Assembly: GCA_963210315.1 (NCBI GenBank)
Contig: OY723321.1
Span: forward strand, 1,042,771-1,106,770
Length of the DNA: 64,000 nucleotides
Origin: Rhynchopus euleeides
Lineage: Eukaryota; Euglenozoa; Diplonemea; Diplonemida; Diplonemidae
Direction: 5' to 3'
Below are positions 11,797 through 19,552 of the stretch, piece by piece. Position 1 is the stretch's first letter; the number at the start of each line of letters is the position of its first letter. Both the position numbers and the translations under genes were made by a program. Below the pieces are notes generated by a model. The model worked only from the letters and a program-made list of their open reading frames with translations. It was not told the origin of the DNA and did no database searches.

Positions 11797-11894
11797 AAGT
11801 ACGGTAAAATCGACGAGGTGGGGTGAGACGGCCACGAGGGGCCGAAGGCCCCGAGTGGGCGTCGAACCCCAACCGAGTCGATTTTACCGTACTT
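11797..11894. mobile_element. 98-bp full-length hairpin (MITE-like)
   Basis: The ends are AAGTACGGTAAAATCGAC and its perfect inverse. The interior is also nearly palindromic (GGTGGGGT, GACG, CCAC and GGGGCC each have their complement on the far side, around a GAA centre at 11844-11846). This is a foldback-type repeat with no coding capacity. Confidence 0.65.
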
Positions 11895-12554
11895 TTCAAG
11901 GTGATGACATGTTTTTCTTGCACAATACGCAACTTTTGAACGCCAAAACCGCCTTTTGGTCGTTTTTTCTCTTCACGCCGTGAGAAAAAACCGTAAAATC
12001 GCTTTATTACCGTGAAAACGAAAAACTGTGCCCCATTTTTGAGGTTGCTCATGTGAGTATGTCTGAGAACACCAATATACAGAGGTTTCAGGCTGTACCA
12101 CCTCCTGACTGAGATCGACTCCACAGGGGATGTCGTCCAGAGCGCCAAGTCTGGGGTATTCCGCCCTCAAGAACGGCGAGTCACACCTCATATCGTTTTG
12201 ATTTGCCCTCGACAGCTTCGTCTTCCTGGGGATCCCTGGTTCTGCTGGTTGACCTGTGGTTCACCGTGAAGAACCATGACCTGCTGTGCGACACGGTATG
12301 CAGCATACACTTCTAAAAGGTCTATCTGCTTGCGGTGATCGTACTTCTCACGCCGCGGGGTGCTGCGCTTCTGGCTCTGGGCAGAGGTCGGGGGGAGCTG
12401 GATAGCGTGGCCGATGAACCCACCGCACCAACCCACCCCGCAGCCGACCTGGTGACCTGCAGACCCGCTCAGGCCTGATTTGTGCATTCACAAAATCAGC
12501 CGCAGGTCCCTTCCAGAAAATCACTGTACGGACTTTTTTTTCACGCCAAAAAAA

Positions 12555-12630
12555 GCGTGAAAAAAAGAAAAAATGCGTGAGAAAAAAGAAAAAAGCGTGA
12601 GAAAAAAGAAAAAAGCGTGAGAAAAAAGTG
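12555..12630. repeat. 20-bp tandem repeat, about 4 copies
   Basis: Unit GCGTGAGAAAAAAGAAAAAA, with small variation in the first copy and truncation of the last. It is A-rich on this strand, opposite to the usual pyrimidine bias of the spacers. Confidence 0.7.
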
Positions 12631-12801
12631 ATTACCGTAACCGGGCGTGCGTGAAAAAAAGTTGCGTGGCGTCCAAGAAAGCCGGTTTTTGCCGGTTTCC
12701 CGGTTTTCGTTTTTTTGGCGCCGTTTTGGCGTTTCCTGTCCATGTATGGGGTGAGCGGGCACCTGCCCGCATCCCGACTTTGGTTGCTTGATAAAGCCGA
12801 C

Positions 12802-12877
12802 GGACACCTCACACAGCACCCCACATACACCCTGTTGGAGATGTGTGGGGTGGGGTGCTGTGTGAGAGCAGGTGTCC
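12802..12877. repeat. Interrupted inverted repeat
   Basis: GGACACCT and CACACAGCACCCCA on the left pair with TGGGGTGCTGTGTG and AGGTGTCC on the right, with small bulges. Probably a small foldback element. Confidence 0.5.
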
Positions 12878-13232
12878 TTTGCTACAACACCATCCGGTCG
12901 TGCCTCCGGCCATGGATCTGTCTCAGGAACTGTAGGGCAACGTCAGGAGTGCCAGAAGGTGCACGCCAAGCCCTTCGAGAGACCACTGCTGGACAGGGGG
13001 GCTGAAGGGGAATCCCCGGACTTCGTGCTCCAACAGCGCCGGGTCTGGGCGAGGCAATGTCGATCGCCAGTGGACAACGAGGAAGTCGTACAGACTTGTG
13101 TGCAGAGGTGGGGTAGTCTGCACGTACTCCCCCGTCTTCACTCACGACCATGTCGTACTCCTGGTGTTGTGCCGTTTCCCATGGTGCACCACCAACGGTA
13201 CATATGTCCACTCGACAGGCACACAGCACAGC

Positions 13233-13285
13233 GGGGGTCTGGGGGGCGGAGCCCCCCAGCCGCCGGAGGCCATGGTAGCGAACAT
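13233..13285 (+). repeat. Dispersed hairpin repeat, copy 1
   Basis: It contains CTGGGGGGC-GGA-GCCCCCCAG followed by CCGCCGGAGGCCATGGTAG and CGAACAT. Near-identical copies occur at 38883-38936 (same strand) and 37307-37342 (opposite strand, partial). Confidence 0.65.
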
Positions 13286-13444
13286 CTGGCCTTCTCCTTC
13301 GCGTTCTTGGACTCTTTGGGTCAATCGCGGTTCGTAGTGGGGCCATTATTGGTGTCCAGGTGCCCTGTGTACCCTCTAAGCAGGGTGGGCATAGTCGGGA
13401 AGAAAGTGGAATTTTCCCGAAACTTGGTTGTATGGTTTTTTTTA

Positions 13445-13586
13445 TTGCATACACGTTAAGTGTTCTAAGAAACCAGACATAACCAGAAGACCAACATCAT
13501 GTTCGTGCTAGCACTTTTCCCTTTTGTCATCACACCCGTGCGCCAAAACAGGTTAGGCCTTATATTTGGCTGCGTTCAACGAAAAA
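13445..13586 (+). repeat. Split direct repeat A1
   Basis: 142 bases from TTGCATACACGTTAAG to TTCAACGAAAAA, identical by eye to A2 at 17961-18102. Confidence 0.9.
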
Positions 13587-13656
13587 TATTTTCGTGGTTC
13601 AACACTCCCACCTACTCCCTTCTCTTTACTCCACCCTTCAACCCCCGACATATCCG

Positions 13657-15000
13657 ATGCCTGGCGTGCAGAACTCGGAGCTGGTGCTGTCCGGAGTGGG
13701 GCGCGGCGCGGGCAACCCGGATGCCTTGTCCGCCCCCCTCCCGGCGGGCGACTTCGGGATGGCGATGGGGCAGGCGCTGGCGGCAGTGACCACCGCCAAC
13801 GCCCGCGAGGTGGCCACTCGCGAGGTCGCGGGGGCCGACATCCGGGCCACGCAGGTGGAGGCGCACGCGAGGGTGCACGCGGCGGGGGTGGAGGCGGGGG
13901 CGGCTACGAGGGCCGCCAACGCGGAGGCGGCGGCGGGGATGCACATCGCATCCGCGAATGCAGCGGCGCATGCGGCGAAGGTGGAATCCGCTGCGGCACA
14001 GCGGGTGACGGGGGCGGAGTCGGACGCGAAGGTGGCGTCGGTGGAGGCGGCGGCCTCAAACGCCGTCACGGAGGCGCAGGCGCGGGCCATGGTCGCCGAG
14101 GAGTCCGCCAGGCACGCGGAGGTGAGAGCCCGCCTCGAGGCGGAGCTGGCCCTCGAGAGGGAGAAGACGCGGAACGCCGCGTTGGTGATGGAGGAGCGGG
14201 CCAAGGCCCAGCGGGAGACGGCCCTCGCGGAGCACGCGAGGGTAAGGGCTGAGGCAGGTGCGAGCCGGGCTGCAGCCCCCCAGGACGAGGTGGCTTCCCT
14301 CCGGGAGGAGGTGCGGCGGATGCGGGAGGTGGCGGACCTCCAGGCGGAGCTGGCCCGCCTGCGGGGAAACGGGACGGGCTCCGGAGCCGGCGCCGGAGCA
14401 CCGAGGGCCGGAAAGCCGGAGCAGCGGGACGGGGCCGGCAGCGTAGCCGGCAGCAGCGACAGCCGCAGGGGCGCCGGGGCTCTCAACCCCCTGGACGTGG
14501 ACGAGTGGTGGCACGCGGACGAGGCCACGCTGGGGCTGGTGCACCTGCACCAGCTGCGCCGCTACGACGCCCTGCTGGGGGCCCGGGCGGGGGGTGCCCT
14601 GCGCCCGCAGGCCCACGAGGCGCAGGCCCGGATGAGGGATATCAATCTCATCATGACGAGCCTGCCGTCGCTGCAGGAGCCGGAGGACTACGACGACCTC
14701 CTGGTCCGGCTGATGCAGAACCAGTTCTGCAGGCTGGAAGCCCTCAACGAGGGCGTGTTGGGGGGCGGATGGGAGGCGGCCTCCGCGATGGAGGAGGAAT
14801 TCTTCGGGAAGCCGGAGATTCCTCCGTACCTCCGGGCGGCAAAGGAGAAGGCACGGGCCCGCCAGCCACGCTCCCCCCAGGTCCACCACCCACAGCATCA
14901 GCATCAACATCAACAACAACAGCAACGCAGCTCGCAGCCACAGCCGCAGCAGGGCCACCCCACCAGCCAGCGGAGCAGGAGGGGGGGCCACAGGCAGTGA
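13657..15000 (+). CDS. Retroelement ORF1, gag-like
   Basis: 447 residues from the ATG opening MPGVQNSEL. The frame is open a little further upstream, but only without an ATG. Residues about 30-230 are strikingly Ala/Glu/Arg-rich and predicted helical, like a long coiled coil. A structured-looking segment follows (about 275-400, with LGLVHLHQLRRYDALLGAR and PEDYDDLLVRLMQNQF). The C-terminus is His/Gln-rich and then basic (HQHQHQQQQQ, SRRGGHRQ), a plausible nucleic-acid-binding tail. No CCHC zinc knuckle is present. The position as first ORF of a YR retroelement is the main reason for calling it gag-like; sequence similarity alone would not suffice. It stops 17 bases before the recombinase ATG. 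Confidence 0.75.
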   Translation: MPGVQNSELVLSGVGRGAGNPDALSAPLPAGDFGMAMGQALAAVTTANAREVATREVAGADIRATQVEAHARVHAAGVEAGAATRAANAEAAAGMHIASANAAAHAAKVESAAAQRVTGAESDAKVASVEAAASNAVTEAQARAMVAEESARHAEVRARLEAELALEREKTRNAALVMEERAKAQRETALAEHARVRAEAGASRAAAPQDEVASLREEVRRMREVADLQAELARLRGNGTGSGAGAGAPRAGKPEQRDGAGSVAGSSDSRRGAGALNPLDVDEWWHADEATLGLVHLHQLRRYDALLGARAGGALRPQAHEAQARMRDINLIMTSLPSLQEPEDYDDLLVRLMQNQFCRLEALNEGVLGGGWEAASAMEEEFFGKPEIPPYLRAAKEKARARQPRSPQVHHPQHQHQHQQQQQRSSQPQPQQGHPTSQRSRRGGHRQ

Positions 15001-15017
15001 GCTCGCCCCTCACGGCG

Positions 15018-16013
15018 ATGCTGGAGAGCATAGGGGTGCTCTCCACGGCGCGGGTGGGAAGGAGACGGGCACAGGAGGACCCGCTGACCGCCAGAGAGGC
15101 ACAGCGGATCGCCAAGCGCGCGGTGAAGACGCTGGGGGAGGCGTTGGCACCGTCGACGTGGAGGGGGCTCGAGGGGCCCCACCGGCGACTCCTCCAGTTC
15201 CGGCACGAGTGGGAGCAGACCACGGGTGTGCTCTTGCCGTGGGATCTTTGCATCATTTACTGGGTGCAGAGGCTCATGTCCGAAGCGGACTCCCCACTCC
15301 GGCCCTCCTCCGCCCTACAGTACGTATCGAGGGCGGTCGCCGCGATGAGCCGCATGGGGGTTGTGGTGGACTCCCAGCTGCTCCAAGACTTCAAGCGAGG
15401 TCTGAAGCGCTTGGGGGCCCTCCGACCGCAGCACCAAGCGAAGCCAGCAGCATCCGCCCAGGTGGCCGCAGTGGTGGGCCGGGAGGACGTCGACCGCGAC
15501 ACGAAGCTCGCGATTGTGCTGGGGTGGTGCGGGGCGGCGCGGGTGTCGGACGTGGTGCGCCTGAAGTGCGGGGACATCGCTTTCCAGAGCGAGTTTGTCG
15601 CCGTGAACTGGGCGGAGACGAAGAGCGACCCGTTCCGCCTGGGCGTCACGACGGGCCTGTTCCTCTCGGAGTGCTGGACGGAGGTGCTGCGGGAGGCGAT
15701 CTCGGGGCGGGCGGCGGGCGCGCTGGTGGTCGACACGACCTACCGGCGCATCGTGGCGGCGCTGAAGAAGGAGGACCCGGAGCTGAGTGGTCATTCCCTC
15801 CGTCGGGGGGCTCTGGCGGAGCTCCTGCAAGAGGGGCTGTGCCTGGAGTCGCTTCGGCAGCTGTCCCGCCACAGCTCCCTGGACGCCCTGGCCAGGTACC
15901 TCCCGGCGGGGAAGCTGAAGCTGGCGAGGCAGACGGCCTCCACATCAATGGTGCTCGACCGGGGGCTATCCCGGGGGTCGCTCTTTGCCCTGCCTTCCCT
16001 GGGAAGCTCCTGA
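15018..16013 (+). CDS. Retroelement ORF2, tyrosine recombinase
   Basis: 331 residues from the first ATG after ORF1; the frame is open upstream, but that part is an overlap shadow of ORF1. The catalytic set of the tyrosine recombinase/lambda-integrase family is visible: Arg in GAARVSDV (R175), a candidate beta-hairpin Lys (K202), H259-x-x-R262 in GHSLRRGAL, H285 in LSRHSS, and the nucleophile Y294 in LARYL. The N-terminal ~150 residues are the likely core-binding helical domain (for example VKTLGEALAPSTWRG). It should cut and rejoin the A/B repeats and the target to integrate the circular cDNA. All expected residues are present, so it is probably functional. Confidence 0.9.
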   Translation: MLESIGVLSTARVGRRRAQEDPLTAREAQRIAKRAVKTLGEALAPSTWRGLEGPHRRLLQFRHEWEQTTGVLLPWDLCIIYWVQRLMSEADSPLRPSSALQYVSRAVAAMSRMGVVVDSQLLQDFKRGLKRLGALRPQHQAKPAASAQVAAVVGREDVDRDTKLAIVLGWCGAARVSDVVRLKCGDIAFQSEFVAVNWAETKSDPFRLGVTTGLFLSECWTEVLREAISGRAAGALVVDTTYRRIVAALKKEDPELSGHSLRRGALAELLQEGLCLESLRQLSRHSSLDALARYLPAGKLKLARQTASTSMVLDRGLSRGSLFALPSLGSS

Positions 16014-17812
16014 GGACGGCGTGCGTGGCGTACGAGCCCCCAGGCACGCCTTCCCCGCCGGCGACCCCTCGGCCCAGGCCGCCTCCCACGCTACCGCCTC
16101 CACCTCCGCCTCCGCCTCCACCGCCGCCACGGCCGCCCCCTCCTCCTCCTCTTCCTCGGAGGGTCGGCGACGACTCCTACTCGCCGGACGTCAACGCGAC
16201 GTACGCGAGGGAAGCGCGGGTGACGGTGGAGGGGCGGCATCTTGGCCCGCCCTCGGCGCGGGGTGGCCCCACGGGGGAGCTGGCCCCCATATCGACGTCA
16301 CGTCTGAACCTCGACGCCTTAGAGGCTTTGGATTCCGAGGGGATCCTGTCAGGGGTTATCGACGTGATTCGGGACCGGGGCGCTTTCCTGCGGGCCATGC
16401 GACCGGGCGTGGATCTGGGCGACAGGCCTCTTTCGCGCGGGACCTCGAGGCACATGCTGCGGCACTGGGATAACCTCTCGGAGTGGGGGGTGCTGGGGTT
16501 GGCAGACGCGCCGAAGGTGGTCCTCCCGGCGTTCACCGTGGAGAAAAAGAGCGGGCTGCTGCGTTTGGTATGCGACGGGCGAAAGCTGAACCGGCTGATG
16601 CGGGACCCGCCACCGATGCTCCTCCCGTCGATCCACGAGGTGGTCCGGAGGTTCCTGGCGGCCGAATTCGTGGTGCAGGCTGACGGGAAGAGCTGGTTCT
16701 ACCAGTTCCCCCTGGGGGACGGGGTCCGCGACTTCTTCGGGGTGAATCTGGCTGGGGAGCGGGGCCCGTTTCGGCGCACCTCGCTGCGGGTGATGTGCAT
16801 GGGCTGGAGCTGGGCGCCGTGCATCGCGCAGAGGGCCTCACGCGTGCTTCTCCCCCTGGAGGATGGGCTGTCTTGGGTGGACAACTGGTTTGTGGTTGGA
16901 GATAGCCGGGAGGATGCAGCCGAGAGATACGCCCGATTCCTCGGCAAGGCCGAGTCGGTGGGCGCCGAGCTCAACGAGGGTGCGGAGTTCGGCACACCGC
17001 AGTCGCGGTTCATCGCCTTGGGGTTGGAATTTGATCTGGAGTCGTCGCCTAAGCGCTTCAGGTCGGACCCCGATTGGGTGTCGAAATTCCTTGCCTCGGC
17101 GGCCGTGGCGGCGGTTCGCGAGAACAGGGCTACTTCCCGGGAGTTCTACAAGGTTTTCGGCGGTATGATTTGGTTTCTGTTCTCGACCCAGAGGCGTCTC
17201 TGCTACTTCCGCGCCTCCCTCGCCTTCCTCAGGAGATCCGCGGCCAAGCTGGTTGCGGAACCAGAGCAGTGGGACCGCCCTCTCGACATCCCCCCCTCTG
17301 TTCTCGCTGATCTTTCTCTGATTTCGGCCGATCTGGGCCAGAATGTGTGGGTTGAGGCAGGGGCTTCGGGGCCCTCGGTCACGGCGTGGTCTGACGCTTC
17401 CGACACAGAATGGGCAGCCCTTCTGGAGTTAGACCCCGAGCCGATTGTCCAGGGCTGTTTTGATGAACCCCTCGCCCACCATATATATGTCAAAGAGCTC
17501 TTCGCAGCGCTCCAGGCGACACGCCTCGCAGCCGCTACGCGGCCGGGCTGTGCGTTGGGGTTGCAGGTGGACAACACGGCAGCGGTGGCAGCTATCAACA
17601 AGGGCCACAGCAAGAATTACCTCGCGAATGACTTGTTGTGTGCCTTGTTTGACACCGCGGACGGTGCGGGCATCTCCGTTTCCGCTCAGTGGGTGCCTAC
17701 GCATGCACAGAGAGCAGACGAGTTTACCCGAGGCACTGTGGCATCGCCGTGCCCTGTCCCCCTGGCGCCCCTCCCTGCGAGATACGCGGCGGTTGCAGCC
17801 ATATCGCGTTAA
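16014..17812 (+). CDS. Retroelement ORF3, reverse transcriptase and RNase H
   Basis: The frame has no stop from before 15158 to the TAA at 17812; the part before 16014 overlaps the recombinase gene in another frame. The first in-frame ATG is near 16396, inside what looks like protein, so expression by frameshift or reinitiation is likely and the 5' limit given is only the end of ORF2. A proline-rich linker (about 16060-16160) precedes the RT. Motif A is in VVQADGKSWFYQF, motif B in VMCMGWSWAPCIAQ, and the motif C position reads GLSWVDNWFVV, where YxDD would be expected. RNase H shows D in AWSDAS, E in YVKELF, D in QVDNTAA and D in HAQRADEFTR. Together they make and trim the cDNA of the element. 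Confidence 0.88.
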
Positions 17813-17880
17813 ACATTTCAAGTGTGGTGTACCCTTTCAATTCCTTGTCTTTCTTTCCGCTACGCGGTCCCTGTGGGTTG

Positions 17881-17961
17881 GGCTGCGTTCAACGAAAAAA
17901 GACACTTCTTTCCGGAGTTTAGCTAGCACGATTCAGTTGGGCGATTCATTTGTCTGGTTTT
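17881..17961 (+). repeat. Split direct repeat B1
   Basis: 81 bases from GGCTGCGTTCAACG to TGTCTGGTTTT, identical by eye to B2 at 18084-18164. It starts 68 bases after the RT stop. Confidence 0.88.
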
Positions 17962-18102
17962 TGCATACACGTTAAGTGTTCTAAGAAACCAGACATAACC
18001 AGAAGACCAACATCATGTTCGTGCTAGCACTTTTCCCTTTTGTCATCACACCCGTGCGCCAAAACAGGTTAGGCCTTATATTTGGCTGCGTTCAACGAAA
18101 AA
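17961..18102 (+). repeat. Split direct repeat A2
   Basis: Identical by eye to A1. Its last 19 bases (18084-18102) are simultaneously the first 19 of B2. Confidence 0.9.
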
Positions 18103-18164
18103 AGACACTTCTTTCCGGAGTTTAGCTAGCACGATTCAGTTGGGCGATTCATTTGTCTGGTTTT
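18084..18164 (+). repeat. Split direct repeat B2, right end of retroelement
   Basis: Identical by eye to B1; after its last base the sequence changes to ACTAGTTACGAGCG, taken as flanking genome. Confidence 0.88.
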
Positions 18165-18172
18165 ACTAGTTA

Positions 18173-18345
18173 CGAGCGACGAAGCGTAGCGAAGTCGCGA
18201 AGTAACGAAGGAAATCGTACGACTGAAGCTTTATAAGGATCACCTTCATGCCACTTCACAGGGGCTTACACAGCCTTTGACACAGGAGTGTGCGCTCAAC
18301 AAAAAGTAGCCCGGATCTGCCTTTTTGCAGTTGCTGGGCAGGGTG
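18173..18345 (+). repeat. Dispersed repeat, copy 1
   Basis: It aligns imperfectly with 60408-60610: both contain cGAAGTaACGAAGGAAA, CGACTGAAGCTT, CACCTT.ATGCC, acAG.tGTGC.GCTCAA and CAGGGTGTTTC in the same order. It begins within ten bases of the right end of the retroelement. Confidence 0.55.
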
Positions 18346-18379
18346 TTTCTCTTATTATAGCGAAAGGAGTACGATTTTT

Positions 18380-18415
18380 TGAAAAACCGGATTGGCAAAA
18401 ACAACCGGTTTTTCA
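18380..18415. repeat. Perfect 11-bp inverted repeat
   Basis: TGAAAAACCGG and CCGGTTTTTCA are separated by 14 bases. Confidence 0.6.
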
Positions 18416-19430
18416 TTAGCACCCACTGTCCCTGAAGATAATACGAAATGGATTGTTGGTGTAGGAGATGCACAACCCCCACTGCTTCCAAGGCAGTGTT
18501 CGCCAACCTCAGCCTGTCAATACTCTGCACACAGGGAGTGGCGGGCGGTTGCACCCGTCCCGTTTCTTTCTCCAAACAAAAAATTGAATATTGCCAATAT
18601 TGCATCCAATCCGCGCAACGTTCGTTGCCACGACCGTGCAACCCATCCCCATACCCACCCTTCCTTATTTTTTCTTGATCTCGGTACGTGGAGTTCGTAC
18701 GCGGTGACTGGGGATGTCTTTGATTTGCTTGATCCACACAAAGGTTGCTACGTGTGGGCAGCGCTCAAAGAACTCGGAGATATCGTCAACCAGTAGTCAG
18801 AGTCGCAGACAAGGAGGCTCTCTGGTTTCCGCCTTCCGCCTTGGTGCTGGCTTTCAACATACATGATGATAGGCGTTGCTTTCTGTATCATACTCCTGCC
18901 AGTGTCAAAAAGATAGTGGTCAGCACTTTTAGGCAACAAATGCCACCCATGACAGCAGAGTTGCTTCAGACTTCATGTCCGCGTCGCTCGAAACCACATT
19001 ATCAAACGTGTGTGCCCGTGCTGGTCCTAATTGTGTGGTGGGGAGGCGGAATCTTTCTACTCTGTGGTGGCTGCACGCTGTTCCGTTGTGTCTAACAGGT
19101 GCAGTAAAAAAGGCGGCCAGCAGATGACGGCACGCCCAGCTACTGCTGACAAACAGTTTTCCATCCGCGGCGATCACATAAACCCCCCAACAGGGTACCA
19201 CATCAGGAGAACGGGCCAGGAGTTTTTTCTTGAAGGGAAAACGGGAGGAGGCGGGGTGGTGTACTGGATCAGAACCTGGCTCATCGCCGAGCTTTTGTGA
19301 TGGTACCAATATTGTCGGTTTCTTGTACGGATTCCCCCTCACCCTCCGAACCCCCTCCCCCCCCCGCTTTGATCGCTCCTCCTAACCCCCCACACACCCC
19401 CCCCAAGATCTGGGTGTTTTTTTCGGCAGT

Positions 19431-19552
19431 ATTTTTGGTACCTGGGACCCCCGTGTTTAAGTCCCCCCCCTGCCAGACCGCCAGGGGGGGACTTAAACAC
19501 GGGGGTAAGGGAGGGGGGGACTTATACAGGGGGTTCCCAGGTATCCAAAAAT
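19431..19552. mobile_element. 122-bp foldback element
   Basis: The left arm (ATTTTTGGTACCTGGGACCC, continuing through TTTAAGTCCCCCC) is matched by the inverse of the right arm (ending GGGTTCCCAGGTATCCAAAA). A second inner inverse copy (GGGGGGACTTAAACACGGGG) lies at 19485-19504. No coding capacity; probably a MITE. Confidence 0.65.

Larger units (their letters stand above)
10557..13444. other. Intergenic region with hairpins and short tandem repeats
   Basis: No supported gene in 2.9 kb. It contains the second copy of the 11-bp duplication (10557-10567), a 98-bp hairpin element (11797-11894), 'TTATTACCGTGAAAAC' at about 11780 and again at about 12004, an A-rich 20-bp tandem repeat (12555-12630), an inverted repeat (12802-12877) and a dispersed hairpin repeat (13233-13285). 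Confidence 0.5.
13445..18164 (+). mobile_element. VIPER/TATE-like tyrosine-recombinase retroelement, complete
   Basis: The 4720-bp element has three + strand ORFs: gag-like (13657-15000), tyrosine recombinase (15018-16013), and RT/RNase H (ending 17812). Its termini are split direct repeats in the order A1 (13445-13586), ORFs, B1 (17881-17961), A2 (17961-18102), B2 (18084-18164). A1 and A2 are identical over 142 bases and B1 and B2 over 81, so the copy looks young. The last 19 bases of A equal the first 19 of B. VIPER, Ngaro and related YR elements use such repeats for integration of a circular DNA intermediate by the recombinase. The recombinase ORF preceding RT matches the VIPER arrangement rather than DIRS or Ngaro. 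I see no target duplication, as expected for YR integration. Confidence 0.9.

Noticed and set aside
14505..15017. Longer version of the recombinase ORF starting upstream
   Set aside because: This part overlaps ORF1 in another frame, has no ATG at its start and reads as Gly/Ala/Pro-rich nonsense; the ATG at 15018 opens the recombinase proper.
18392..18796. 134-residue open frame after the retroelement
   Set aside because: No ATG-supported domain, mixed composition, overlaps an equally long minus-strand frame, and partly lies in a dispersed repeat.
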